Origin: Juglans regia
Lineage: Eukaryota; Streptophyta; Magnoliopsida; Fagales; Juglandaceae
Direction of reading: 5' to 3'
DNA length: 64,000 bases
Assembly (NCBI RefSeq): GCF_001411555.2
Contig: NC_049904.1
Location: 29,029,370-29,093,369, forward strand
Below are positions 33,588 to 47,900 of this stretch, piece after piece (position 1 is the first letter of the stretch; each line of letters opens with the position of its first letter). The notes under the pieces are model-generated. The model was not told the DNA's origin and did not search any database. It worked only from the letters and a program-made list of their open reading frames with translations. The position numbers were made by a program, and so were the translations under genes.

Positions 33588-36074
33588 TCAGAACATATTC
33601 ACACGAAAAAACCATGGGAGCACAAAACCTATTACCAGGCATGCCATCAGAAAGTTACAGAATGGCTGTCCACGCCAACATCCTCGACCCCTGTTTGAGG
33701 GGTTACTACTTCCACCTATGGATCTCCTTCCATTCCATTCCTCCATAAATCCGTTATCCCCAACACCAGTAATATTTTTTGCAGTCTTACCACATATTTC
33801 ACACAATCTGCATGCACAAATGAAAGAATGAATCGGTGTAAGTAGTGAATTCTAACACTAGCTTCTTGTTCAAAGCACTTTGCCATGAGTCCATCATAAG
33901 TGAGATAATTTCAGGATACATCAGTTAATCATAAAACTAGATTAAAACTCAGGAACTTGAGTCACGATCAAAAATTAGTTTTCCAGTCATTTCAGAAAAT
34001 TTTTAACTGCTCCCTTCATACACATTTGGGTGCACCAGTGTGTCAATCTGATTAACAGATCATTATTGTACTACATGACCAATGCATTACATAGAAGAGT
34101 ATCTTGATTTGTAGGTATACAAGTATATTAAATGCAAGAGAGGACAACACTTGTAGAAAGAGCATTGCATGATTTACAAGAATGGAACGAGAACAAATTG
34201 TCTTTATGTACAAATCCATTTTAACTGACTATAAATTACCAAAAGGTGGTTGAAGGGTTTCATGCATACATTTTATACAACATCATGCAACATGGAACTC
34301 TGCTTAGAAGAGACAATGGCAATAAAAATCCAAAAGTAAACAGTACCAATAATTTAAATATTAATAGAAGAGGCGAATCTATGATATTTAGAGGCTCCTT
34401 CCCAAGACCTCTTACACGAGTCATTGAGAGTTGAAGCCCCTCAAGTAGAAATAGGCCTCTTCTATAATTGATACTGTGAGAAAGCATATGCCCCTTTTAC
34501 CAATGATAAAGTAGCAAAGAAGCATTACACTAAGATCAGCATAGTCTATGCTGTCATGCTTGCATCTTTATAACTCAATGCTTCATAATTATTCCAAGAA
34601 ACTAAATCATACTATACAATTTAGAAGTTCATCCTAATTACAGTAAAGTATGAGTTGTTTTGATGTTACAAGCTAAGTATTTTGGATGACGACACTGCAA
34701 CAGATCTTATTCCCAATTACAGCAAAACCCCAACTAAACAGGTGATGAGCGAGAAAGGCCCCACTCAAAGAAAGGCGGAAATTTAGAGAAAAAAAAAGGC
34801 AGAAATTAAAGATCAATGTCTAAGATTAGAAATTAGTAAACACAAGAAAGACAGTAAGATTCTGAATCTTGGATGAAAGGGAGCACCAGTGAATAGATCG
34901 CAAAAACTCAGCCTTATGACATGCAAATATGCAATCTCAACACCCTCAAATGCCTTTCTTAAATTATTCACAGCTTAATCAACAAATTTTCACCTTTAAA
35001 TCTGACATTTTTAATGAAAAACAAAACACTAATTCTTAAGCCTAATGAATTAGGGCAAGATAAGTGGGGAGAATATCTTGTATTGTAATTACATGCCACA
35101 GGATCTTTTAAGGTCAACGTCTTAATCAAGTGGCAGCTTCTGGACCTTGTTCTCGAAGTCCAAACTTAAGAAAGCAAAAAAATGGAAAAAAAAAAAAAAA
35201 TCAACGGACAAATCAAGCATTAACCGTCAAAGGAAGTATTATCAAAATAAAGAACACATAAGAAGACGGTCAAGGTTGCTAATTTGAGGTCAAATTCAAA
35301 CACTAACATATTATATTTTCCCCACCAAATTTGAGCAAAACAAAAGGGGAGAAACGAATACCTGTTCCCTCTTATCTTAAACCATGCTTCGGCACAGTAA
35401 CCATGCGCAATGCCAAGTTCCTCTTTACACCCGCAACCGAGCTGAATTAAATCCATCATTGTCATCATATTAACATCACCAGTAATCCTTACAGTCACAT
35501 GAGATGATTGCTCAGATCCCAAATGGCAAATCCTACAAACCCATTCCACATCCAGATTCTCAACAAACCCTTTACCGCTGCTGCACTTCATATCAATCAC
35601 ACACGAAGTCTTCTCTGGTTCAGACACCGTTTTATTCACCTCTTTGGTAGATACCTTGCTCAACACCGGTTCGCTAATTCTTGCTTCCAATCCCCTATCA
35701 TCTCCACCAACACCCAGAGCCTCATTTGAATTAATGACAATTACAATTTCAGGCACAATCCCACCACCCAAAGTGCTCGAATCTTCATTTGCCCCTCTAC
35801 CAACTTCATGCGGTACATCACTGCCACCACACTGATCAATGTCCTCCTGATTGACTACTTGTTCGTGTCCGTTCATTATCACCTCACTTGACCCCAACTC
35901 AGTACCCAATGCCTCCAAAGCTCCATTTCCTCCAGTAACACATGCAGAATCCCTCTCCTCTGAATTCAAGGAAATCATAGACTCAGACGCCACCCCATTA
36001 ACCGAACTGCTAGAATTCTCACTCCTCCCTCGATCAAACTGACCCGCTAGTACCGTGTCCTCCTCCTGATCCAT
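33588..36074 (-). CDS. RING-variant (RINGv, C4HC3) membrane protein, 2 exons
   Basis: Exon 1 is 36074-35362 and exon 2 is 33807-33588 on the minus strand (310 residues, intron ~1.55 kb). The N-terminal ~180 residues are acidic and low complexity. The zinc domain starts WVCRICHLG, continues LGCGCKEELGIAHGYCAEAW and crosses the intron into KIRGNRLCEICG, giving the C4HC3 pattern of RINGv (MARCH-like) E3 ubiquitin ligases. Near the end FLMACLVIGFVLPWFF is a likely membrane segment, then VNMF and stop. The Arg codon is split AG|A across the intron. The start chosen is the first true ATG (MDQEEDT); the codon two places upstream is TTG. In plants this group is annotated as RING/FYVE/PHD zinc-finger proteins. 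The substrate is unknown. Confidence 0.88.
33808..35361 (-). other. Intron of the RING-variant gene
   Basis: GT at 35361-35360 and AG at 33809-33808 (minus strand). AT-rich, with no embedded gene or family repeat recognised. A poly-A run lies at 35189-35201. Confidence 0.7.
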
Positions 36075-36860
36075 CACCAAACAAAAATTTCTCCACCACT
36101 ACGTCGAATTTCCAAACTTTCTCACAAAAACCACCAGCAGTATTATTGTCTCTATATGCATCAAAATTGAATAAGCAACATTGATCTCTATGAATAAGAG
36201 CATGGACAATGTAACCAAACATAACGTGTCTAAACCTACTCTTGGTAATCACAACACAGTCAATTCAAGCTCATTAACAGTTAGCACATTGTAAGCTCCA
36301 AAAAGGTAAAGTACATACAGATCGGAATCCAAGAAACCAAACACCCCGAAAAAGAGCTCCAATCAACAGCTAAGATATGAAAATCTGAAAAATAAAATAA
36401 CATTAAAAGTGGGAGATCGAGATTTCTCTCCACTACCAACTGCAACAACCGTACTAAATGCTCTCTGCGTGTTTGTTAAAAAGAGATTTCAATTATTGTC
36501 ATTGAAAAAGAATAAAAAAGAAGAGGGTAGTGTGAGGTAAGGTGAAGAAAGGGCTTGAATTGGAATGGATGCGTTACTTCCGTTTCGTTCTCGAGAGAGA
36601 AGCAGGGGATTACTGTTACTGCAACCGTGCAACGCGTTTTTTCGCTTCCATTGCCTTTTGAGTCCTAACAAATTTCTGCTCTTTTGGGGTTTTCGGGCGA
36701 CGTTTTGATTCTTGAATGGACAAAGTACCAGAAAACCTGTGTGAGTGCATTTTTCAGATTCATTTTATAATTAATTAGTTATTTATTCTTGCCTTCTTTT
36801 CTAACCCAAAAAAAATTATTTTTTGAATCTGATTTGTATTTTATGTCCCAAATTATTAAC
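36075..36860 (-). promoter_or_regulatory. 5' UTR and promoter region of the RING-variant gene
   Basis: Non-coding sequence 5' of the start on the minus strand. A CT-rich tract lies near 36590-36600 when read on the minus strand. No specific element assigned. Confidence 0.35.
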
Positions 36861-37053
36861 GTTAGTTTTTACAAACTATTTCATCTCAACTAATCATTAT
36901 AATTTTTTTAAATTTTCACATAAAATATAATAAATAATTCAACTTTTTTAAATTTTAAAATAAAAATTATATTAAAAAATTATATTTTAATAATATTTTA
37001 TTCAACTTCATCTCATCTCATCTCATCTCGTTTGTATAACCAAATAAGACCTA
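36861..37053. mobile_element. MITE copy (copy 6)
   Basis: Opens TTACAAACTATTTCATCTCA. The interior has TTCACATAAAATATAATAAA. It closes with a run of TCATCTCATCTCATCTCATC and CCAAATAAGACCTAA. Non-coding. Confidence 0.65.
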
Positions 37054-37557
37054 AATCAAATAATGACATCTCTTTCGACCCTGATTGCAAGTATAAATGA
37101 AAATAAATGAGCTGATATAATATTTACAATAAAGTTGTATTGTAATGATAAGTGAGTTACAACTTTTTAATATATGTTGATTTTAATAATTTAGAGGAAA
37201 AAGATTTAATTTGAGGATATAAAATATATCTATTTATTTAACAAAGTTCGAAACTCATTTTCTTTCATTTGCAGTTGTGTAGTCGTCTCACAAATCTTGC
37301 AAAATATCTAGCATTACTTTTTATTTTATTTTATTACATGTAATCGCATAACAATACTAATAGCCAAGCAATTCAACTTCGTGATGTATATTTGAAAAAT
37401 ATGAGAGAAGTCTTTCTCGTTGCATGCAGTTGCACTCTAATTATGCAAGAAAGGGGTTCTTCCCAATTATTGCCGTGGATCAGAAAGAAAGCTCGATATC
37501 AAATAAAAGTAAAAATGGGTTGGAAAACCCATAATCACTGTCATTGTATTATGGAGT

Positions 37558-37808
37558 TAGGTTGTGTTTGGTTGTTCAGCTTCATTCCAACCAAATTCAA
37601 CTCATCTCAAATTAATTATTGATGAGATCCATTACTTTTTAAACTTTCTATAAAAAAAATTAAATTTATCTCAACCTACTTCATAACATTTTGATTTAAA
37701 AATTAAACTCATCTCAACTTCAAAAAGTTAAACCCAACTCAATGTAATCCACAAAATATTACTATTCACAATTCAACTCATTTCATCTCAACATCTATAC
37801 GTAGCCTC
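37558..37808. mobile_element. MITE copy (copy 7)
   Basis: The left end is TTAGGTTGTGTTTGGTTG and the right end is CATCTATACGTAGCCTCA. The interior shares ATTGATGAGATCCATTACTT with the 19862 copy (GAGATCTATTATCTTTTCAA), so these two form a subfamily. Confidence 0.65.
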
Positions 37809-38024
37809 AAAAATGTTCTTTGTGTTGATGGCGGCCCATCTTGAAACTAGATGGCAGTCTTGGCTCATTTTGCAAGCTTAGAACAAGAAGGATGAATCCA
37901 TTTGACCATTTCGGCCAGTTGAAGAGTATGGAATAGTCGAGTCGGTGTTTGTGTATAGCATCTATTCTAATGAAGTACAAAACTCATTTACAGTTGAACT
38001 TGGAAGGAAAAATTGAACTTGTTG

Positions 38025-41000
38025 TCACCGAGGTCCAGAAAGCTCCATTGCTTCGATTATAAATGAAGATTCTTGATGAGCATCACTGTTAATTCTGGAA
38101 AAACTAGAAGCCCTTGCCTCACAAAGGTTGGTTCCACTTTGTGAATCCTCTGTATATCCTGACTGCTCAACAAGACCTTCCAAGACCTTCAAAACTTCCG
38201 ACATCTTTGGCCGGAGGTTGGGATGCGACTGAGTACACTGCAGAGCCACCTCTACTACTTTCTCCAGCTGTAGTGCATTGAAGCATTCCCTTAGATCCCT
38301 ATCTACTAGCATTTCCAGCCTCTTCTCCTCATGCAATGTTCTAACCTGAATTGTTCAACTAATATTTAGATGCAAAAACTGATGCCCAAATGCAAGATAA
38401 AACATTATCTTATGCAGCTTCGACACTTACAGAAGGGATGAGAGACAATTTAATTTTTATGGAGTTGCTTTGGAGGAATCTATCTCATAAAGACAAAAAA
38501 ATATATACTAAACTACGTGAAGAAAGAATAAAATCTTATACAAATTGAAAATTGGAAGAAACTTATGTACCGGACCACTTGGAAAAAAATCCAAAATACG
38601 GGCAAAGAAAAGTGTAACTCATGCACCTCATTAATCAGTAAACTATGCAGTAAGACCAAAGACATTTCACATGATTCTGCCATGACTATAACAAATATAC
38701 TGAAAATAAAAAATCTACTCACCCAGTCAAGAATCATCCCTTTCTGAACTTGACCATTTCCACCATCTAATGTCTTTTGCCCTGTTATGAGTTCCAACAG
38801 TAGTATGCCAAATCCAAAAACGTCTGTTTTTTCAGAAGATTGTCCAGTCGAAAGATACTCTGGGGCAATGTGTCCTACTGTGCCACGAACTGCAGTAGTG
38901 ACGTGTGAATCCCTCTGGTCTAACAGCTTAGCAAGACCAAAATCCCCAACTACAGCTTCAAAACTTTCGTCAAGCAAAATGTTTGCAGCTTTGACATCCC
39001 TGTGAATTATTCTTGGATTACACTGTTCATGCAAGTATAGAAGCCCGCGGGCAGCTCCAACCGCTATCCTCATTCGTCTGTTCCAATCCAAAGTGGGCTT
39101 TTCTCGACGAGTGTCTACCAATAAGAGGCAAGCATTTAGGAATCAGCAAGAGGAATAAGAGAAAAGCTGCAGTTTGGTATAGCTTTGATTGAAACAAGAG
39201 CGCATAGATGATATAGATTCCAAGTCCAGGGAATTCAAGATTGAAACCATGAATGAGATATTGTTAACTGACCAATTGTTAAACCGCATGCATTTTGAAA
39301 ATGTGATGCAACAACAAAACTTAAAGGTTTCTACATTGATAACGACTTTTTCGTACCATAAAACTGATATTCAAAAAGGCTTTAAATGAAACCGCATGAG
39401 ATATCTATTACGTGTTTCCTCTAGAATAATTCAAATCGTTATCTTAGGGATGATCATTTTCTGAAATAATTTTCAAGGGGAAAAAAGATTCTCACTCACT
39501 GAAAAGATCAGTAACTAAAAGGTTGAGCTTTCCTCAAATATTACAAATTACAGTTGAGAAGCACCATTTTGAACAAGTTCTTTCACAGAGAGAGAGAGAG
39601 AGAGTGAGATAAGCACAGCAAGCCAATATGGAACACACCTCTCAAGCGGTCAGCAACACTCCCATTTGGCATATAAGGATAAACTAGCAACCTTTCATCA
39701 GAGGACATACAAAATCCATACAAGCGTAAGAGATTTCGATGCAGAGCCAAGCCAATCATTTCAACTTCAGTTTGAAACTGCACTTCTCCCGTGTAATTTG
39801 GATCTTTCAGCCTCTTGACAGCAACCACTGACCTATTCGGAAGATATCCAATATAAACCACTCCAAATCCACCTTGCCCTATGATGTTTTTGGGACTAAA
39901 ATTTCCGGTGGCATTTTGCAGTTCACGAAACGTAAACCTCTTGAGTTGACTAATATCAAATTCATAATCTTGCTGCACTGAAAATATCAATTTATGAGCA
40001 AATTTGAATCCTCATAGCTTCTTACAATCCCAGTCATCTACTTGCTTGATGGAAAATGCCTTAGTTTAGGAAGTACCATAAGATGTAAAGAGAAGCCGAG
40101 ATCTGTTCCAATGCACCCAACAGACAAGCAGCATCACAGAAACCACAAATGCACAACTGATGCTAACAGCAACAGAAAGCACCCACTGATGATGACTACC
40201 GACTTTCTTAAATAAACCTGTATCTGAAATTAAATTATCATGCATATGCATCCATATCGATTCAAGAAATCACTGGCAAAATGTGTTTGACAGTTTGCAT
40301 CAACAGACCATTTATCGGTTGTGAAACACCCATGCAAACTTGTGTTGATGAAGAAGTGCAAAGAAAGTTATTCCCTGCAATACTGCAATGAAAAACATGA
40401 AAACCGTCAAACAGCCAAAATATCATATCAGGAAGAATTTCAAAAAAAATTATTTTTTTGAACCGTCAACAAAAAATGAAGAAAGCATTCTTGCCAGTGT
40501 AAAAAAAATAAAAATTATCAACTGCTTAGCACAACATGCTACGCTAGATTTTTTTTCCCTCTTGGAGGAGGATTGGCCCTTTCTGCCATTAATAAGCCTT
40601 CCTACTGGGGAGCGCAAAGAGAAGGGCTTTGATGGATGAGCTCAACATTCTGGGATATATACATAGATTTTCTAGTAAGGAGATTGCATAAATATACATA
40701 CATAAATACATATATATATATATTGCTACTATATTGGTTTAGCACTAACATCATTTTTCTTGTTTAATTATTTCTGATAAAATAACACAGATGCGTTCAA
40801 AACAAACTCCCCAAATGATGGTTCAATGCATAGGATCACTTGCATATCAGAAACTAAGTAAAATCAGTAAAAACAAATTATGAAGCCAAAAGAGGACCTT
40901 ATATAAAGGCAATAGAATGGCATGATCTTAAAATATTGTGTTGGAGCAGGTGAAATAGCTCAACTAGTATGTAAGCCCGCACCTAAAATAAGTCCATTGT

Positions 41001-43290
41001 TAGGTGTTTGTTCTTGACAAATTGATCAGCCATTGATGTAGGACAGTGTCACTTGATAAAATAACTTGGCATAAAAGCAGTAACTATGGACTGGAAATAT
41101 AATAGTCTTTATTGTTAAAAAAAAATTCCTCTTTTCACGAAACACCTCACCTGTAGCCTTTCGCTAGTATTTTTGGAGTGGGACCGCTGAGATTATTAAA
41201 TGATAAATCCCTATGAATACAGTGAAAAATGATTAAAATCCTTTTAAGAAAGTTATGAGAGAAAGCGTAATTGAAATCTGATGGAACACATACAAGTATG
41301 AAAGACCTGTGAGATTAGAAACAGTTTTGGGAATCTGGCCCGATAACTTATTTCTACTGAGCTGCCTGGAATTTTTGCATGGGAGAGGTTTAGAGAACAT
41401 ATGTTTAGAGAGAACAAAATATTAAAATGAATAGGAATACAGGTGCCTACATTATGAGAATACTCACAAGTAACTTAGATGCGTTAGAGACCCCAAAGAG
41501 TCTGGAATTTCTCCATCAAACTGGTTACCCGAGAGGTCAAGAGTCTGAAGCTCTGAAAGCTTTCCTATGTCGGGTGGGATGGGACCAGATAACTGATTGT
41601 TCCGCAATAACCTGCAGCAAGAAATAGAAAAAATCAATTGGTGAATGCAACATTTATTCCATCCTTTTCGCAGCTACACAACAAAAGATTTGCACAATAA
41701 TTTCAGTTCATCAAGCAACTAATAGAAAAGAACACCTTTTATATCATAAGCTTGTGAAATCACCAATTGTCTCAAAAGCTTACGTTGATGGCCGGAAGAG
41801 ATAGATTTTGTTTTACATCTTAACACCCCCTCAATGAGTAAATCCAACATGTGAAATATTTAATTAAATGGAGTAAAGTGTAAAGTTAACGTTCGAACTT
41901 AAGACCTCTACTCTAATACCATGTGAAATCACCGTTTGCCCTAAACATAAAAATTGATGGGAAGATGTAGATTTTATTATTTATTTTATATCTTAACAAA
42001 GCCTCCAATGAACTGTGAACATGATCATCTGTACATAAGACCTACTACCATTATTTCTAGAAAAACCAGGTCTCCTAGCCTACATTAAACACCTCATAGC
42101 GCATTTACCGCGAGCATTGCATCAACATTTACAATCTAAAAGATGATCCAACATGGTCGGGAATATTACATTGTGAGAATTCATTCTTGCCTTGGTTACT
42201 GAAACCAATAATTGAAGGTCCCAAATCACTGAATCAGCCATATTGAAAAATATTAAGTTAAAATATATAAGTGAAAATTAATAGCTTATTGAACTATAAC
42301 CAAGTAGGCAATAGAAATAGACAATCTGTTGGTGCCATGAATCAGCAGAATGCCAAGAACTCTTACATTGCCCGAAGATGACTCAAGTTCCCAACACTTG
42401 GCGAAAACGTTCCCGATAAGCCCATATTGGCCATCTCACTACCATCATCAATAGAAAACAAGTAACATTAGAAACGCATTTAAGATTTTAAACAGACATC
42501 CTAACCAATAAAACCCTTCACACTGAAAAGTAACGGAACTCCCTCCCCAAAACAGAAGAAGACATACAGACCGAAAAAAAAGCAATGAGCAATTTTTTAC
42601 TTCCATACCCACTCTTAAGCTGCCAAGAAAGCCAAAGGGGGTAAAAACAAGAAGACATATAGCCGTTTTCAATTCTTCAGTTCAGTTCCCAAATGTCAAA
42701 ATCAGGGTATACTTTATATAACAAGCCTTCTTTTTAACTATGGTGGTAAGTATCCGCCTTTATGTAGCCAAGGTCAAAGGTTCAAATTATGGTAGAGAAA
42801 AGAAGGAAAGGCATGACGTATAAACACACCACATTTTCTTATTTGAAATTTTCTCGGTGACTAAACAGGAGCAATAATGTGATGGCAGAATGGGGAACAC
42901 TCACAGGGAAACAACGAAACCTTCGGCAGAGCAAGCGATCATGTTCCACGTGCAAGGATCAACAGAGTTAATATCCCACCCAGCCATCACATGCAACTCG
43001 TCCTTGATCTTACTCTTCACCGCCATCAGAGCAGCCACTGCTTCATCCAAAAATGACAGATTCAGCACAAACGACACAGATAAAAAGAAAAGATATCAAT
43101 GCACGAATATCAAGAGAAGAAAAAAGCAAGGCATCCCGCATGTATTTGTTTCTTGAAGACCCGCGTGGGACATACCCTCATAGCTAACACCCTTGGGTGA
43201 AAGAAGACTGTCGGTATCAGCGGCAATCATTGGCATCCAAAAGAAGTTAAGAAGGAAGAAATACCCAAAACCCAGCATTACACATTCCAT
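38025..43290 (-). CDS. LRR receptor-like kinase, At5g45780-like (11 exons)
   Basis: Exons (minus): 43290-43176, 43037-42905, 42438-42367, 41611-41468, 41365-41294, 41210-41151, 40382-40309, 40223-40077, 39977-39639, 39114-38723, 38345-38025, totalling 622 residues in one frame. The start ATG follows a TTG; a signal peptide ([17 protein letters not shown]) is encoded. Next come the LRR N-terminal domain ([13 protein letters not shown]), LRRs in 72/144/72-bp exons with matching phase, and a membrane span ([20 protein letters not shown]). The kinase has [38 protein letters not shown] and APEYLSTG; all catalytic residues are present. The tail EAMELSGPR matches my memory of Arabidopsis At5g45780 (614 residues). 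Likely a plasma-membrane Ser/Thr kinase; its ligand is not known to me. Confidence 0.93.
41753..41998 (-). mobile_element. TRIM element in intron 3 of the LRR kinase gene
   Basis: Two ~75-bp terminal repeats (41753 onwards and 41923-41998) share TGTGAAATCACC at one end and ATCTTAACA at the other. Next to the right repeat, CTCTACTCTAATACCA is the inverse of TGGTATTAGAGTAGAG, an initiator-Met tRNA primer-binding site, so the element lies on the minus strand. The flanks AAGCT (41748-41752) and AAGCC (41999-42003) are a near-perfect 5-bp target duplication. It has no coding capacity and does not touch splice sites. Confidence 0.82.
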
Positions 43291-44975
43291 GGAAAAAAAC
43301 TGCAAAAGTTAAAGAAACGCACAAACTTTCAGTTCCGAAAAACTTTCCTGGTATCTTAGTACTGGCGTTTCCAGAGTCTTTAGAGTTCAGACTGACAGTA
43401 TAATACTATGATCCAAAAGTTCATCCTCCATTCATTGAACTTCGAATGGGGGAACCCTTTCTGGAATCTCGCTTGCCTGGGGAAGCTAACAATTTTTTTA
43501 TTGTTTTCAATCGAAGGGATAGTAGTTGTCTAATTGTGAGGAGCTCGAGATTTGGGAAGTGGACGGGGGTTGTCGGCTGGTTTTTTCAGTTTAAAATGCG
43601 GTTGATTTTGTGTTGTTGGGTTGAACGGTTGGTTTCTGGTCTAGATGTGCGTGGGCATGTTTAAGCCGTTTGATTCTTTGACTTTGACTAGGAATGGGCC
43701 CAGCTGTAACGTGGCTCGAGTCTGGGATTGTTCAACGTTCGTCATGGCGCCAAGTTTGGTATACGTTGCCGTTGTTTTGGACTTTTAGGGTGAGGCACAG
43801 TTCTGCAACCACGACGTCGTTTTCGTTTGTTCTTTGCTATTTTATCTTTTCATGTCTTTTCCTCCACTGCAGTTCTTAAATAATGTAAGGTAATCGATTT
43901 CATATGATATCCTATTCCTCGAAGTTTAAAAAAGTCAATCTGCTTTTAACCTATTTAATTTTGTTTTTTTAAAAGTAATTTAAGTTTGGTTTCTCTCGAG
44001 ATTTTATATTATTTTACGTTTTAAAATTATAAAAAATATATAAAATAAATTATTATATTTTTAAGTCAATTTATACACTATTAATGTTAAAATTTAAAAT
44101 TTAAATTTATCTTCTAAATTAAATTATAACACGTACTCTACCACGAATACGTTGTCTGAGTTTGATTTACATTTGTTAAAATTTGGAAGGAGACATTTTA
44201 TTTAAAAAATGAAGAGACAAAATTGCTTGAACTGAAAAAATAAATTAATTTATCCATAAATCTTTCTAATTTTATACATTCACTTTGAAACATGATGATG
44301 ATGTCTCTTAGGATCCTTGATGGATGCCAATTTTCAACTGAGAACAATATGAAAAAATTTATGTTGTAATTCACTTCAACACGATAGTCCTTCAGCGATA
44401 TAGAACCCAGGAAAGGAATCAATGCATAGAACAAGCAAAAATAATACTGCACACAGAACAATAGCATTTTAATTCGTACAAACAGTAGGTAGCATCTTTA
44501 GCCTGCAAATATAATTCAACCAAAAAAACATCCACCAAAGAACTAAGGGAAGCAACATGCAAATAAAACCAATATCCAACAACCAACTGCAAGACCGCCC
44601 CCACCTTTTGTTCAGCCACTCTATTAGGGGCTTTCTTCCTAGCTATATAGATACACTTTCCCCTGGCATTTCCTCTGCTAGAAGCTTTCTGATCACCATC
44701 TCCAGCTATCTGAACTATCAAACATGTACAGAAACAAAATGGAAAGGAGGTTTGGAAGGAGTAGGTCGTGGGAGGGATAGCGACAAAATCGTAGAAACGA
44801 ACTCATCAAGTGCAGTTATCCAGACACTTGTGTATCTACGTGTCTTGGTAGGGCAAGAGCAAGATATGATATACTGGTTCAGGCCTCAATGCATGGTGAT
44901 ACCAACACAAAGATAGTACCTCCTTGCATCACACATTAAGTGGAAGATAAAACATTCCCATATAACTTTCCTCAC
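43291..44975. other. LRR kinase promoter region and spacer towards the shaggy kinase
   Basis: Between the 5' end of the LRR kinase and the 3' end of the BIN2-like kinase (both minus). The part next to 43290 is probably leader and promoter; the part next to 44976 probably holds the kinase 3' UTR. A SacI-like GAGCTC and short GC-rich patches occur at 43530-43760. No gene recognised. Confidence 0.4.
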
Positions 44976-47900
44976 TTATGTGCCGGCTGGATGCAAAAAA
45001 TCTAGACCCATTTGGCGTTTCACATGCTCTGGTATCAACCTATTCACAAGCTCTGGAGAAGCTCCTGACAACTGTAATCACCAATAGAGAAATCAGGAAA
45101 ACCATTTGTTGCAAATTAAACATTCAAACTGAATAGTTGCTGAACATCCCAATCATCCAATAAGTCAACGTTATCGCATGTTCCTACCACCTATAAATAA
45201 TGTCTACAACATTTAGGAAAAATGTCATAAAGAATGTGGGCATTTTGCAACATAACTTAAAGCCACATCCATACATACATACTAACAGGCACATAAAACA
45301 ATTAACTCTCTCTTAGATGTGACATGCAAGAATAAACATACATTAATGCTTTATACCTCAGTATTTGGCCATTAAAAATTCCATAATTAGGTATCAATTT
45401 GAATCCAACCACTACCACTAATGGACAAGCATATTCCACGAAAATAGGCAAAAAAGAATACTCATACTTCCTGTTTAAAGTTGAAAAGCGGTGGTAATGG
45501 GCGACCATTTGGTAGGCGAGCATTGGGTTCTCGGAGTTCATCGAAGAAAGGGTGTGCACATGCTTCTAGCTGTGATAACAAAGAAGCTCTAAGTCAAAAA
45601 GGAGATTGATCACACACACCCCCACACAAACACACATCTAAAGCCAAGTCCATACACTTGAACATAACACACATTTCCACAATACAATAAAATAACAGAA
45701 CTCAGACCCCAAATAATCTATTGGAATTTACCATGACTAACTTCTTATCACATTGGCTACACCAAAATTAAATGTAGTCATATTTCCACATAAAAGTAAT
45801 GGCAGAAATGAACTCACTGCTGTGCAGCGAAGACTGGGCGAGTATTGCAGCAGTCGTGAAGCCAGATCAATTGCTTCTGGAGGCATCCTTTTATGGAAAA
45901 CCTAAATCCAGAAGTTTAAAAGTTAGCTGTAATTTACTACAATGTGTTATATTGAAGAAGGAAAAACATAACTGGTAGTAGAGTAATTAAGTTAATTTTT
46001 GCATCATCTAAGAGCTTTAGGTAAACAAACCTCATAAGTATACCTAATTCAAACAAGAACGGCATATAATCACCAAAAAACTCAAATGAAAATGGCAGAT
46101 GATGCCTCTATATATCAACTTAATCTGATGAAAATTTATTAATTGGATGGAAATAAAGTGCAAACCTTGTGCCAAGGATGTGCTTTTATCTGTGGAAACC
46201 TAAAATCAGTATAATTTGGATTCATGCAACGAATTTCTTCACGAGTTGGTGTACCAAGAACCTGTATGATAAAACATAAGAAGTTGACACATGATCTCAA
46301 GAATCGCATGCATAAAAGCATAGATAATAAAACCGAACCTTGATAATTTCTACTAGCTGGTCAACTGCATTTTCTCCAGGGAAAAGTGGCTACAAAAATA
46401 ACAAAGTAGGTCAGGGAAGACCTACCCTCAATTGAAAGGGGAAAAAACCAACCTTGCAAAGACTGCTGGAAAGTTCAATTAAATTTTTTAGGAAGAAAAG
46501 GGGAAGAAGAAGAAGAAGCTAACCTGCCCCAGAAGAAGCTCTGCAAGGACACAACCAGCTGACCAAATATCAATTGAGGTCGTATATTCTGTGGCACCAA
46601 ATATAAGTTCGGGAGCTCGGTAGAATCGTGAACATATGTATGATATGTTAGCTTCGCCTTTCACCTAATCACAGGTAAATTTGGGGTGAATGGCAGAAAC
46701 ATTACATTCGAGAATAGACCAAATAAAAAACGGCATATTCTCTAGAAAAACTCTATTCGCAAGCTCATATTTTGACACAGTAAAACACACCAGTGATGTG
46801 GAGGATATAGAAACATGCTACGTCAATTAATAAATAGAGTTTTGACTTTTTTATAACTAGTTGAGGTACTACAACAAGTGGCGTGTTAACACACCAGGCT
46901 TGCAAGTCGCATGACTCTATTCTCTATCATAACATTATAAGCAATCACAAATCAATGTCTTCCGAGAACAAACAACCAAAAGTAAGCTAAGCATGAAGCT
47001 TAAAGACAAAACTCCACTTGCACCCTTAAACATAGGCACCCCCCTCCCTTCTCTCGACCAAGAAAAGAGACAACCTGAGGGGAAACAAAAATGAATCTTT
47101 TTCTAATTGTTGATAAATGTCATGGCTGATAAACCTCCCCTTCCAAAGATCAACCAAAAATAAATTAAAAGATAACATTGTTAATATAAAGCACTGTCAA
47201 CCTACTCTGGCTGCCATGTAAATGGTACATTGTAGTACAAAATAAATATATATATATATATATATTAGTAGAAAATTTTCCACAAATAAACCATGCAATC
47301 TGACATAAACTGAATTAGAGACAACAAAATATATCGCTTAGTAGTTACACTATTCTCAACAATATCTAAGCCATAACCTAAACTGCAGTCACTGCAAATA
47401 AAGTTGAAACGGACAAACACATTATAGCATAATAGGCCACAATTTTAAAAATCAATCAAAAAACAGACAAATGACATGAATGTTGTAGCTTTTTATGAGA
47501 ATAATAAGTTAGCATCCAGTTGAAATCCTAGACACCTGGATTCCTAGAGCATAAATCATTGGTCAGCAGGAAAATTAAAATGCATGGGAACCAGAGGAAA
47601 CATGTGAAACTTTGCGAATGAGAGGTCAACATACTAGCATTTTTGCACTTCCAAAATCGCAAAGCTTAACCTGGTGAGTGAGAGGATCAACCTGTAGCCA
47701 GTCATGAATAGTTAATTAAACCAGTCACATCATTCTATTTTTATTATTCTATTTTAAAAAGGCAACAGTTAAGAAATTTTGTTGTTCATTTTTTTTTTCT
47801 AGCAACAGTCTAATTATAGTTCGTTTAGACACTTGGAGTATCTCAAAATTTTGTGAATAGTAATGAAATAGTTTGAATTAAGATGTTTTATTGGGTTTTG

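Noticed and set aside
35508..36042. Plus-strand ORFs opposite the RING-variant exon 1
   Set aside because: Antisense shadows of a real coding exon.
44198..44916. ORFs of 89-119 codons after the BIN2-like stop
   Set aside because: Biased composition, no recognised domain, and they overlap the probable 3' UTR.
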